A stretch of DNA of 16,156 bases, taken from the NCBI GenBank assembly GCA_900548185.1, contig URJJ01000048.1, positions 1 through 16,156 on the forward strand, written 5' to 3'. A program made the translations under genes and the position numbers. The stretch comes from an uncultured Opitutales bacterium. GTDB taxonomy: Bacteria; Verrucomicrobiota; Verrucomicrobiia; Opitutales; Intestinicryptomonadaceae. Shown here piece after piece: positions 1 through 6,341 of the stretch (positions within the stretch are counted from its first letter, which is position 1; every line of letters starts with the position of its first letter). The notes beneath the pieces are model-generated. The model was not told where the DNA came from. It did no database searches and saw only the letters and a list, made by a program, of their open reading frames with translations.

Positions 1-34
1 TGCGCGAGCATCTTAGATTAAACGGAACGTTTAC
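1..34. repeat. 34-bp direct repeat, copy 1 (cut by left edge)
   Basis: Every base of 1-34 is repeated at 154-187, a period of 153 bp. The copy begins inside the hairpin that is complete in copy 2 (150-167), so the true repeat probably starts before the window. The right half contains the palindrome TAAACG-GAA-CGTTTA at 19-33. The identity stops sharply after position 34. No protein is encoded here. The function is unknown; it could be one unit of a tandem or dispersed intergenic repeat that continues to the left. Confidence 0.9.
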
Positions 35-117
35 TTATTAAAAAAGACTATAAAAATACACTTTTGATTGTCCCCACCCAGCGATTGCCTTTAGGCAATG
101 CGTGAGATAAATCCACA

Positions 118-137
118 GCCGCCCGGACCCGGGCGGC
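118..137. other. Strong G+C hairpin in left intergenic repeat region
   Basis: GCCGCCC at 118-124 pairs with GGGCGGC at 131-137 around a six-base loop. A second, smaller hairpin lies just before it (ATTGCC 84-89, loop TTTA, GGCAAT 94-99). Neither is followed by a T tract on either strand, so an intrinsic terminator is not well supported. They may be part of a structured repeat. Confidence 0.6.
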
Positions 138-153
138 GCACGTCGTATCAAGA

Positions 154-187
154 TGCGCGAGCATCTTAGATTAAACGGAACGTTTAC
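154..187. repeat. 34-bp direct repeat, copy 2
   Basis: This is an exact copy of 1-34. With the four bases before it, it forms a hairpin at 150-167: AAGATGC, a GCGA (GNRA-type) tetraloop, then GCATCTT. It is followed by the palindrome TAAACG-GAA-CGTTTA at 172-186. The copy lies just downstream of the yggU stop codon, so a readthrough transcript of yggU would contain it. Confidence 0.9.
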
Positions 188-197
188 GGTACGTTGG

Positions 198-467
198 TTA
201 AACGGTACGTTTAGGGATTTTGGATTCTACGGAGTTACGGTCGAAGCCGGGCAGTTCGAGGATTTTTTCGCGGGAGGTTTCCCCGGAGACGATTTTTATG
301 GATGACTTGGATATGCCTAGAGATTTTGAGAGGTATTTCACAAGTTCCGCGTTTGCCTTGCCGTCGAGCGGCGGGGAGGAGAGCTTGACTTTGAGCGCGT
401 CCCCGAGGGCGCCCACAAATTCGGTTTTTGAGGCGTTTGGCTGTACTTTGAATTTGACGCGAGCCAT
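198..467 (-). CDS. yggU: YggU/DUF167 family protein
   Basis: This 89-residue protein has the usual size and sequence of the DUF167/YggU family (E. coli YggU is about 96 aa). It opens with a short beta strand (MARVKFKVQPNASKTEF), then has the family's most conserved stretch, SSPPLDGKANAELVKYL (about residues 30-46), and continues with SLGISKSSIKIVSGETSREK. The biochemical role of the family is not established. The gene starts 32 bp downstream of the metallo-hydrolase stop on the same strand, so the two are probably cotranscribed. No clear Shine-Dalgarno site precedes the ATG. Its last four residues (KRTV) and stop lie inside a palindromic repeat, which suggests that the original C-terminus was replaced or trimmed when the repeat arrived. 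Confidence 0.9.
   Translation of the reverse strand: MARVKFKVQPNASKTEFVGALGDALKVKLSSPPLDGKANAELVKYLSKSLGISKSSIKIVSGETSREKILELPGFDRNSVESKIPKRTV
199..213. repeat. Third TAAACG-N3-CGTTTA palindrome, overlapping the yggU stop
   Basis: The 15-bp palindrome TAAACG-GTA-CGTTTA matches the palindromes at 19-33 and 172-186 except for its central bases. On the minus strand it encodes the last residues of YggU and most of its stop codon. Palindromes with a central CG of this kind resemble LacI-family operators, but this is only a resemblance: no regulator gene is visible, and the 3' end of a gene is an odd place for an operator. Confidence 0.6.
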
Positions 468-499
468 GAGTGTTTTTCCGCAGCGGATGGGGGAAGGGG

Positions 500-1276
500 T
501 CAGACTTTGACCGTGAGGCCGTCGTATGCGATTTCGGAATCCGGGGGGAGGCGCTTCGACCAGGAATCGTAGTCAATCTGCCATGTGGTGTGCGTGAAAT
601 ATGTTTTTTTTGCGCGGAGCAGTCTGGCGGCTTCCATCGCTTCAAATATGGACATGTGCGTCGGGTGCGGGTCTGGGCGCAGGCCGTCTATGGCCAGCAC
701 GTCGGCGCCGGATGCGATTTCCACCGCCCGAGGCGTCAGGGCTTTGCAGTCGTTGAAATATGCGATTTTCCTGCCCTCGAACTCGAAGGCGAAACCGAGA
801 GTTTTTACGCTGCCGTGGGGAAGCTCTGCGGAGGATATTTTGAGGCCGTTTTCAAGCTCCATTTCAGGGGGCATGTCGCGCAGGTCGAAGCACGGATAGC
901 CCCTGTGTGTGGGCTGCTCGAAGAGGGCGTAGGGAAATATTGCCTCGACGCGCTTGCGGCCGAACTCGTTTGCGTACACCGGGATGCGGTGGTCGTCCCT
1001 GCGGTCGCAGAAGCGGCGCAGGTCGTCCATGCCGAGGATGTGGTCTGCGTGGCCGTGTGTCAGAAGGAATATGTCGATTTTGTCCACGCCGGTTTTGAGG
1101 GCCTGGAGCCTGAATTCGGGGCCGGCGTCTATTTGTATGTGGAAGTCTCCGGCCTGGAGGTGGGCGCAGGAGCGCGTGCGCCAGTTCTTCGGGTTTGAGA
1201 GGTCCAGGGTGGGCTGGCCGCCGCAGAGCATCGGCACCCCCTGAGATGTTCCCGTTCCTAGAAATGTGAGAATCAT
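500..1276 (-). CDS. PhnP-like metallo-beta-lactamase-fold hydrolase
   Basis: This 258-aa protein has the metallo-beta-lactamase fold. It opens with the strand and loop LTFLGTGTSQGVP, typical of the PhnP/YycJ-like branch. The metal-binding motif HGHADH is at residues 74-79. Further ligands are in ELPHGS, in FNDCK (the Asp) and near YFTHTT close to the C-terminus. PhnP is a cyclic phosphodiesterase and related members act on phosphodiesters or RNA, so a dinuclear-metal phosphodiesterase is the likely activity. The natural substrate cannot be read from the sequence. No signal peptide is present, so it should be cytosolic. It leads a two-gene unit with yggU and is separated from the upstream Dabb gene by a terminator. 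No phn genes are nearby, so a role in phosphonate breakdown is not supported. Confidence 0.88.
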   Translation of the reverse strand: MILTFLGTGTSQGVPMLCGGQPTLDLSNPKNWRTRSCAHLQAGDFHIQIDAGPEFRLQALKTGVDKIDIFLLTHGHADHILGMDDLRRFCDRRDDHRIPVYANEFGRKRVEAIFPYALFEQPTHRGYPCFDLRDMPPEMELENGLKISSAELPHGSVKTLGFAFEFEGRKIAYFNDCKALTPRAVEIASGADVLAIDGLRPDPHPTHMSIFEAMEAARLLRAKKTYFTHTTWQIDYDSWSKRLPPDSEIAYDGLTVKV

Positions 1277-1380
1277 TGTCTTAAAAAATCCTGTCTAATT
1301 TGGAACGCTTTGCGCGCATTTCAAGCAAAAGATTCGCGGAATCCGGGGCGGCGGAGCGCGCGGGATTTTGCCGGGGCAGC

Positions 1381-1410
1381 AAAAAGGCGGCGCCATTGCC
1401 GGACACCGCC
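1381..1410 (-). terminator. Intrinsic terminator after the RodZ-like/Dabb unit
   Basis: Read on the minus strand, GGCGG at 1410-1406 pairs with CCGCC at 1390-1386. Inner pairing (CC with GG, one bulge) extends the stem around a GGCAAT loop, and the stem is followed directly by TTTTT (1385-1381). It begins 16 bp after the Dabb stop codon and separates that unit from the hydrolase-yggU unit. Confidence 0.65.
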
Positions 1411-1425
1411 CCTCCGCGCCGCGCG

Positions 1426-1719
1426 CTATGAGCGTATGTCGAAAACCTGGAGTTTTACGTTGTGCCTTTTCAGGCAGTTTTCAACGAAGTCCAGGTGGAC
1501 CGGGTGGTTCGCGTATTCGGCGAGGGCCGCCTCGTCCTTTACTGTGACGACTATTGCGGCCGCGAACGTATCGTCTGCCACGGGTCGCTCGCTTGCGCAC
1601 GGGGCGCCGCAGGCGAAGCTTTCGGCGGTTTCTATCGCCGCCAGCTTTTTCGCGGCCGCGAGGATTTCGGAATTTACGGAGCTATTCCTCGTCCTGAAAA
1701 TCACTACATGGGTTATCAT
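1426..1719 (-). CDS. Stress-responsive A/B barrel (Dabb) domain protein
   Basis: This 97-aa protein is a single dimeric alpha-beta barrel domain. The opening strand MITHVVIFRTR, the later strand AAIVVTVKDEAALAEYANHPVHLDFV and the closing strand VKLQVFDI follow the Dabb pattern, including the characteristic Y-x-x-HP-x-H motif. Domains of this type form small dimeric barrels; some are enzymes and others are stress-induced proteins of unknown activity. No substrate can be assigned here. The start codon lies only 4 bp after the stop of the RodZ-like gene, so the two are very likely cotranscribed, although no functional link between them is known. Confidence 0.85.
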   Translation of the reverse strand: MITHVVIFRTRNSSVNSEILAAAKKLAAIETAESFACGAPCASERPVADDTFAAAIVVTVKDEAALAEYANHPVHLDFVENCLKRHNVKLQVFDIRS

Positions 1720-1723
1720 GACG

Positions 1724-2527
1724 CTATTTTCTGGGGGCCGTTATGAGGTACATCGGCGTCTTTTGTATCTTTGAAAAATCGACGGGCTTGCCGTCCTTTT
1801 CGACCGCCAAATCGGATATGCTTTCGATTGTAAAGGGAATCAGGACGAGCGGTTCGGCGGTTTTCACCTCCACCTTTTTGCCTTTGGCAAGCTCGCCCTT
1901 GTGGACGAAGGCGGCCTCGCTGGACCTCGGGTAGAGCCTGAACGAGGTGTCGCGCAGGGCGGTTATGGAAACGGTAAATTCGCGCGCGGCGGGGGAGGCG
2001 GACGCGGTTTCCCCGGATTCGCCGTCGCCTGAAGATAGGCCGGAAATTACGAATATTATTATCGCAGCTAGAATTGCGACTGCGGCGACCACAAAACCCG
2101 CCTTGAAATAGGGGGTCTTTTTGAAAACGTCGGATTCGAGCTTGACGGCCGGGCCGCCGGGCATGTCGTCGGAGCGCGATTCGCCGTCGTAGCGGTTTTC
2201 CGGGGGCGGGGGGGCTTCGTTTTCGGCAGTCATTTCGCCCAGAAACTGCTCCTTTGCCCTGTGCGCGCGGGCGGACTCCCTGTCGGCCTTCCTGCCGGAG
2301 GCAAAGGCGTTATAGTCGGCCATTACGGCCTTTTCGTCGAGGCCGAGGTATGTCGCGTAGAGCCTGAGAAATCCGCGCTTGTAAATTTCGGGGAGGTCGA
2401 AGTCAAAATCCCCAGCCTCCATGTGGCGGAGAAAGTCGCCCCTAACTTTTGTGGCGTCGGCGGCGTCACGAATCTCGACTCCCTTGGCGACGCGCGCCTG
2501 CTTCAAAGTTTCACCAAGATTCTTCAT
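1724..2527 (-). CDS. RodZ-like helix-turn-helix membrane protein
   Basis: This 267-aa protein has the RodZ layout. A cytoplasmic HTH domain covers about residues 3-66, with the typical motif KVRGDFLRHMEAGDFDFDLPEIYKRGFLRLYA split across its middle and end. A charged and Pro-rich linker follows (about 70-140). One membrane segment is at about 143-164 (AGFVVAAVAILAAIIIFVIS). The periplasmic part (about 184-265) resembles the DUF4115 domain. In known systems RodZ binds MreB and helps set cell shape; the HTH contacts MreB rather than DNA. This copy is shorter in its periplasmic part than E. coli RodZ (337 aa), so the name is given at family level. It is the first gene of a minus-strand unit and is divergent from the LptF/G permease. 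Confidence 0.8.
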   Translation of the reverse strand: MKNLGETLKQARVAKGVEIRDAADATKVRGDFLRHMEAGDFDFDLPEIYKRGFLRLYATYLGLDEKAVMADYNAFASGRKADRESARAHRAKEQFLGEMTAENEAPPPPENRYDGESRSDDMPGGPAVKLESDVFKKTPYFKAGFVVAAVAILAAIIIFVISGLSSGDGESGETASASPAAREFTVSITALRDTSFRLYPRSSEAAFVHKGELAKGKKVEVKTAEPLVLIPFTIESISDLAVEKDGKPVDFSKIQKTPMYLITAPRK

Positions 2528-2604
2528 TATAAATGCGAGTCAAATTGAGCGCGGCCCCCTTTGCAATCTCTTTCTAAAAAAAACGCCCGTTTTTGAGAAT
2601 AAAA

Positions 2605-2637
2605 TTTACACGCGGGAGATTATCGCCAATAGTCTCC
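2605..2637 (+). promoter_or_regulatory. Possible promoter with overlapping inverted repeat
   Basis: TTTACA (2605-2610) and AATAGT (2628-2633) are separated by 17 bp and lie upstream of the LptF/G permease start at 2687. An inverted repeat with nine-base arms (2615-2623 and 2629-2637, one mismatch) covers the spacer and the -10 box. It could be an operator or an RNA hairpin near the transcript start. The -10 match is only moderate and the shared divergent region is 159 bp long, so this is tentative. Confidence 0.3.
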
Positions 2638-2686
2638 GGCATTATTTTTTTTTGAAGGGGCGGGGGAGCCGTCCCGGCAGCTAGAC

Positions 2687-3802
2687 ATGAGGATAATCGA
2701 CAGGTACGTGTTCGTGGAATGGGCCAAGGTCTTCGCCGCAGCCATCGGCGTGACCCTCGGCATACTCGTCCTGCACGACATGTACGACGACCTCGGCAAG
2801 CTCCTTGATTACGGGGCGTCCGTCCCGCGCATACTCTTTTACTACTGGCTGCTGCTGCCGTCCTTCGTGCCGGTCGTGCTGCCGATAAGCCTGCTCATCT
2901 CCATAATATTCATCCTGGGCACATTCCATAAGAATAACGAAATCACCGCGATGCGAGCCTCGGGCATGAACGTGTTCAGGATTACGCGGTCGCTGTGGGC
3001 CGCAGGGCTTGCGCTTTCGTGCTTCATGTTCTGGATGAACGCGCACGTAGTTCCTGTCTCCGTTGAGCGTTCCAGGACGCTCTTTAACAACCTGCGCTTT
3101 GAAAAGGAAAAGGCGGGGGCGGCCGACGGCAGGGTGATAGGCCAGATTACGAACCTTTGCTTCAACAACCGCGCCGACTCCCGCCTGTGGTTCATCAACA
3201 AGTTCAGCCAGGCCACCAAGAAGGCCTACGGCGTTGAAATCCACGAGCTCGGCCCGGACGGCTTCGAGCGTTCCAAGATTCTCGCCCGCGAAGGCGTGTT
3301 CGACGACGTGGACATGTGCTGGTTTTTCACGGACGGCCAGCAGATATTTTTCGACGAGAAAACCGGGAGGCCCGAGCGCGCCGAAGTTTTCGAGAAAAAA
3401 TACTTCCGCTCTTTCAGGGACGACCCGCAGATAATGAAGCTGAGCATGGCGCGCGCGAAGGACCTTTCGCTCTTTGAGCTGCGCGACCTCATGGCGGCCT
3501 CGGGCGGGGGCGGGACGGAGGCGATGCGGCCCTACGCCGTGCGCATGGCGGGCATTTGGGCCAGCCCGTTTGCGTGCCTCATCGTGGTTGCAATCGCCAT
3601 CCCGTTTTCAATAGCGGGGGTGAGGACGAACCCCATGGTGGGGGTGTCCAAGACGGCCGGCCTGTTTTTTGCGTATTATATTTTGGACAGCATTTTTTCG
3701 GCCCTCGGCTCGAATGGCACCCTCCCGGTGGACGCGGCCGCATGGCTGCCGAACGTGCTCATGTTCGCGTTCGCGCTGTCCCTTTACAGGAAGAACGTAT
3801 AG
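2687..3802 (+). CDS. LptF/LptG family lipopolysaccharide export permease
   Basis: This 371-aa inner-membrane protein is of the YjgP/YjgQ family. The N-terminal motif IIDRYVFVEWAKVF leads into the first membrane segment (about 13-30). Segments 2 and 3 are at about 49-80 and 103-124. A large periplasmic domain (about 125-285) follows, then three C-terminal membrane segments, including IWASPFACLIVVAIAIPFSIA and FFAYYILDSIFSALGS. LptF and LptG form the membrane part of the LptB2FG ABC transporter that extracts lipopolysaccharide and passes it to LptC/LptA. The sequence alone does not say whether this is LptF or LptG, and no second permease is in the window. It is the first gene of the plus-strand operon and ends 7 bp before purD. 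No strong Shine-Dalgarno site precedes the ATG. Confidence 0.9.
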   Translation: MRIIDRYVFVEWAKVFAAAIGVTLGILVLHDMYDDLGKLLDYGASVPRILFYYWLLLPSFVPVVLPISLLISIIFILGTFHKNNEITAMRASGMNVFRITRSLWAAGLALSCFMFWMNAHVVPVSVERSRTLFNNLRFEKEKAGAADGRVIGQITNLCFNNRADSRLWFINKFSQATKKAYGVEIHELGPDGFERSKILAREGVFDDVDMCWFFTDGQQIFFDEKTGRPERAEVFEKKYFRSFRDDPQIMKLSMARAKDLSLFELRDLMAASGGGGTEAMRPYAVRMAGIWASPFACLIVVAIAIPFSIAGVRTNPMVGVSKTAGLFFAYYILDSIFSALGSNGTLPVDAAAWLPNVLMFAFALSLYRKNV

Positions 3803-3809
3803 ATTTGCC

Positions 3810-5099
3810 ATGGAACACATTGACGTTTTGGTTATAGGCAGCGGCGGCCGCGAGCACGCCATTGTCAAGGCGGTTAAAAAGTCCCCGCTTTGCGGCAGGC
3901 TCGTGTGCGCCCCGGGAAACGGCGGCATCGGGCTCGACTGCGAGACTGTTAAAATTTCGGCGGAGGACGTCCCGGGAATCGTGGCGTTTGCCAGGGAGGG
4001 CGGCTTCGGGCTGGTCGTCGTCGGGCCGGAAATCCCGCTCTCGCTGGGGCTTGCAGACGCCCTCAGGGCGGAGGGGATAGCGGTTTACGGTCCGAACAGG
4101 GACGGGGCGATGCTCGAGTCGAGCAAGGCCTTCTCAAAGTCTTTCATGAAAAAGTACGGCGTCCCGACGGCTGCCGGCGAGAATTTTACGGATTTTGCCT
4201 CCGCCAAAAAGTTCATTGAGGAGGCCCCGTACGACGTCGTGATAAAGGCCAGCGGCCTGGCTGCCGGCAAGGGCGTGATAATCCCCGCCTCCAGGGCGGA
4301 GGCCGTCGAGGCGGCGCGGGAGATGCTCGAAGGCGGCGCTTTCGGGGAGAGCGGAAAGACCGTGGTCGTAGAGGAGCGAATGGAGGGCGAGGAGGCCAGC
4401 ATCATGCTCATGGTCTGCGGCCGCAAATACGTGATGCTCCCGACGAGCCAGGACCACAAGAGGGTCGGGGAGGCCGACACCGGCCCCAACACCGGCGGGA
4501 TGGGGGCCTACGCGCCCGCAGCCGTGGCCACTCCGGAAGTCCTGCGGCGCGTCCGCGAAGAGATTGTCGCCCCGACCCTAGCGGGCCTGGAGGCCGAGGG
4601 CATCGACTACCGGGGGACGCTTTACGTGGGAATCATGATAACTGCGCAGGGGCCGAAGGTCGTGGAATTCAACGTCCGCTTCGGCGATCCGGAGTGCGAG
4701 GTGCTGATGCCGCTTTTGAAGTCAGACCCCCTCGAAATCATGAACTCCATAGCGCGAGGGGCCCTCGATGCCGAGTCTGTCGAAATAAGCGGCGGCTTTG
4801 CGGCGATTGTCGTGGTGTGCGCGGGGGGGTATCCAGGCTCCTACCGCAAGGGCGACCCGATAACCCTGCCCCGGGAGGAGCCGGAGGGCGCGTGGGTCAT
4901 CCACAGCGGCACCGTCCGCGACTCCGGGGGGCGCATCCTGACCTCGGGGGGAAGGGTGCTCGGCATGACGGCAGTTGCCGACACGCTCGAAGGCGCCCTG
5001 GCTAAAGCTTACCGCCTTTGCGACGATACTTCGTTTGAAGGCGCATTTTTCCGCAGGGACATCGGGCACCGCGAGCTCGCGCGCCGTTCGGCCAAATGA
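3810..5099 (+). CDS. purD: Phosphoribosylamine-glycine ligase (GAR synthetase)
   Basis: This is a complete 429-aa PurD, the usual length. It catalyses the ATP-dependent joining of glycine to 5-phosphoribosylamine, the second step of purine synthesis. The N-terminal domain begins VLVIGSGGREHAI. The ATP-grasp domain contains KASGLAAGKGVI (nucleotide loop), SQDHKRVGEADTGPNTGGMG and the metal-binding stretch VEFNVRFGDPECEV, all intact. The ATG at 3810 is chosen because it starts the conserved GxGGREHA strand with the normal short leader. An in-frame start further upstream would lie inside the permease gene and add about 47 unrelated residues. The stop overlaps the start of the phosphatase gene by 4 bp (ATGA), which suggests translational coupling. 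Confidence 0.97.
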   Translation: MEHIDVLVIGSGGREHAIVKAVKKSPLCGRLVCAPGNGGIGLDCETVKISAEDVPGIVAFAREGGFGLVVVGPEIPLSLGLADALRAEGIAVYGPNRDGAMLESSKAFSKSFMKKYGVPTAAGENFTDFASAKKFIEEAPYDVVIKASGLAAGKGVIIPASRAEAVEAAREMLEGGAFGESGKTVVVEERMEGEEASIMLMVCGRKYVMLPTSQDHKRVGEADTGPNTGGMGAYAPAAVATPEVLRRVREEIVAPTLAGLEAEGIDYRGTLYVGIMITAQGPKVVEFNVRFGDPECEVLMPLLKSDPLEIMNSIARGALDAESVEISGGFAAIVVVCAGGYPGSYRKGDPITLPREEPEGAWVIHSGTVRDSGGRILTSGGRVLGMTAVADTLEGALAKAYRLCDDTSFEGAFFRRDIGHRELARRSAK

Positions 5100-5590
5100 A
5101 CATGAGAGATTCTGTCATATTTTTGTGCACGGGCAACATCTGCCGCTCGCCCATGGGCGAGGGGCTCTTGCGCCACGCCATTGCAGGCCTTCCCGAAACC
5201 AGCCCGCTCAAACGCCTGCGGGTGGTTTCCGCGGGCACTTTCGGCGAGGACGGAATGCGCGCAAGCCCCAATTCCGTCGAGGTCCTGAAGCGCGTCGGGA
5301 TAGACATATCGGGCCATATTGCAAGGACGCTGGACGAAGGCATGATGCGCTCGTGCTTCGCGCTCTTTGCGATGACGCGCTCGCACCTTGACGCCGCGCG
5401 CCGCGAGTTTCCGCCGGATTCCATGCCGCCGCACATGATGACCCTCCTTTCGCTCGACCCCGGCGCCCGGCATTCGGATGTGATGGACCCTTACGGGTGC
5501 GGCATCGGCACTTATGTCGAGGTTCGCGACGAAATAATGGCGTGCATACCGCATGCGGTGAAATTTTTGGAAAGGGAATTGTCCAAATGA
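5096..5590 (+). CDS. Low-molecular-weight protein tyrosine phosphatase family
   Basis: This 164-aa protein has the LMW-PTP signature CTGNICRSP, with catalytic Cys11 and Arg17, and the general-acid DP motif (Asp131-Pro132, in MDPYG) at the usual distance. Members remove phosphate from protein tyrosine, or from arginine in the YwlE branch. In YwlE the residue before the second Cys of the loop is Thr, while tyrosine-type enzymes carry Ile; here it is Ile15, which favours phosphotyrosine. ATG 5096 overlaps the purD stop, and a second in-frame ATG two codons later (5102) is also possible. The 3' end overlaps rpiB by 4 bp. The phosphatase-rpiB order also occurs in Firmicutes (ywlE next to rpiB/ywlF), so this adjacency is shared across distant phyla. 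Confidence 0.92.
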   Translation: MNMRDSVIFLCTGNICRSPMGEGLLRHAIAGLPETSPLKRLRVVSAGTFGEDGMRASPNSVEVLKRVGIDISGHIARTLDEGMMRSCFALFAMTRSHLDAARREFPPDSMPPHMMTLLSLDPGARHSDVMDPYGCGIGTYVEVRDEIMACIPHAVKFLERELSK

Positions 5591-6039
5591 AGATTGCAAT
5601 AGGCGCCGACCACGGCGGTTACCAGCTAAAGAACTCCCTCGCAAAATCGCTTGAGGACGCGGGGTTTGAAGTGGAGGACTTCGGGACGAATTCCCCGGAT
5701 TCGGTCGATTACCCGGATTTCGCAAAGAAGGTCGGCGCGGCTGTCGCCTCCGGCGAATGCGGGCGCGGAATCCTCATATGCACGACTGGAATCGGCATTT
5801 CGATTTCCGCAAACAAGATTGCCGGCATCCGCGCCGCGCTCTGCCACAACGTTGACGGCGCGAAATATTCGCGGCTGCACAACGACGCCAACGTGCTCTG
5901 CATGGGGGCGAAATACGTGGGCAAAAAGCTCGCTTTTGAGATGGCAAAAACCTTCCTTTCCACCGACTTTGAAGGCGGCAGGCACGCCCGCAGGGTCGGC
6001 AAGATTGAAGGCGGCTGCTGCGGCTGCTCCGCCCAATAG
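5587..6039 (+). CDS. rpiB: Ribose-5-phosphate isomerase B
   Basis: This 150-aa protein belongs to the RpiB/LacAB isomerase family. It interconverts ribose 5-phosphate and ribulose 5-phosphate in the non-oxidative pentose phosphate pathway and so supplies the ribose phosphate used by the purine route. Visible active-site features are GADHGG (Asp8, His9), the loop CTTGIG with the catalytic base Cys65, His98 in LHNDANVL, and the phosphate-binding Arg132 and Arg136. The ATG at 5587 overlaps the phosphatase stop (ATGA) and begins the conserved strand MKIAIGADHGG; an upstream in-frame start would lie inside the phosphatase gene. The last nine residues form a Cys-rich tail (GGCCGCSAQ) beyond the core fold, which is not needed for catalysis in characterised members. 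Confidence 0.96.
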   Translation: MKIAIGADHGGYQLKNSLAKSLEDAGFEVEDFGTNSPDSVDYPDFAKKVGAAVASGECGRGILICTTGIGISISANKIAGIRAALCHNVDGAKYSRLHNDANVLCMGAKYVGKKLAFEMAKTFLSTDFEGGRHARRVGKIEGGCCGCSAQ

Positions 6040-6080
6040 GTCTCGCCCCCGGGCAGTGGGCGCCTGCGCAATGGGCGCAT

Positions 6081-6170
6081 GAAGCGCGGGGGGCCTTTCT
6101 GGAATCTGGATTTTTCAGGGGGCTTTTCCCCGCCGTTTTTTGCGGGCGCTTGAAGGCATTTTCCCCAGCC
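6081..6170. repeat. Dispersed intergenic repeat, family 1, copy 1
   Basis: This shares an ordered series of blocks with 15582-15663: GAAGCGC, then GGATTTTTCAGG (6108-6119), then a GCTT/CCC block, a CCG..TTT..GCGGG hairpin (6129-6146) and GGCA..TTTCCCC..GCC. Spacing differs by a few bases between copies. A shorter, related piece lies at 11259-11295, where it forms the terminator of the chaperone gene. All three lie downstream of the last gene of a plus-strand unit. They may be decayed terminators or a small mobile repeat. Confidence 0.5.
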
Positions 6171-6278
6171 GAATCATGCGGCGGGAGGCTCCCAAAAGGG
6201 CGCATCAAAAGGAGCATCCCCGGAAGCTTTCAATAGGCGGCTGGCTGCCGCGATACATGGCAAACGGCAAAAATTTGG

Positions 6279-6309
6279 AAAACGCGCGGGCTTTAACTTG
6301 CGCGTTTTT
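6279..6309 (+). terminator. Terminator candidate after the lptF/G-purD-rpiB operon
   Basis: AAAACGCGC (6279-6287) and GCGCGTTTT (6300-6308) form a nine-base-pair stem around a 12-base loop, and T-rich sequence follows (TATTTATT). The A tract on the 5' side could let it work on both strands. It lies 240 bp after the rpiB stop, which is far for that operon, so it may instead end another transcript. Confidence 0.5.
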
Positions 6310-6341
6310 ATTTATTCAAAAAAATTGGGCCTGGCACAGAT

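Noticed and set aside
105..120. DnaA box or replication origin (AAATCCACA near recF-bearing window)
   Set aside because: It is a single imperfect match to TTATCCACA, more than 14 kb from recF, with no dnaA, dnaN or box cluster.
1..187. CRISPR array from the 34-bp direct repeat
   Set aside because: There are only two copies separated by 119 bp, far longer than a CRISPR spacer, and no cas gene is present.
470..1198. 242-codon open frame on the plus strand opposite the PhnP-like hydrolase
   Set aside because: It mirrors a well-supported minus-strand gene and its composition (Val/Gly/Cys-rich) fits an antisense shadow.
3669..3809. Longer purD start inside the permease gene
   Set aside because: The extra residues are a shifted-frame reading of the permease C-terminus; ATG 3810 gives the normal PurD N-terminus.
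5497..5586. Longer rpiB start inside the phosphatase gene
   Set aside because: The extra residues are a shifted-frame reading of the phosphatase; ATG 5587 begins the conserved MKIAIGADHGG strand and gives an ATGA overlap.
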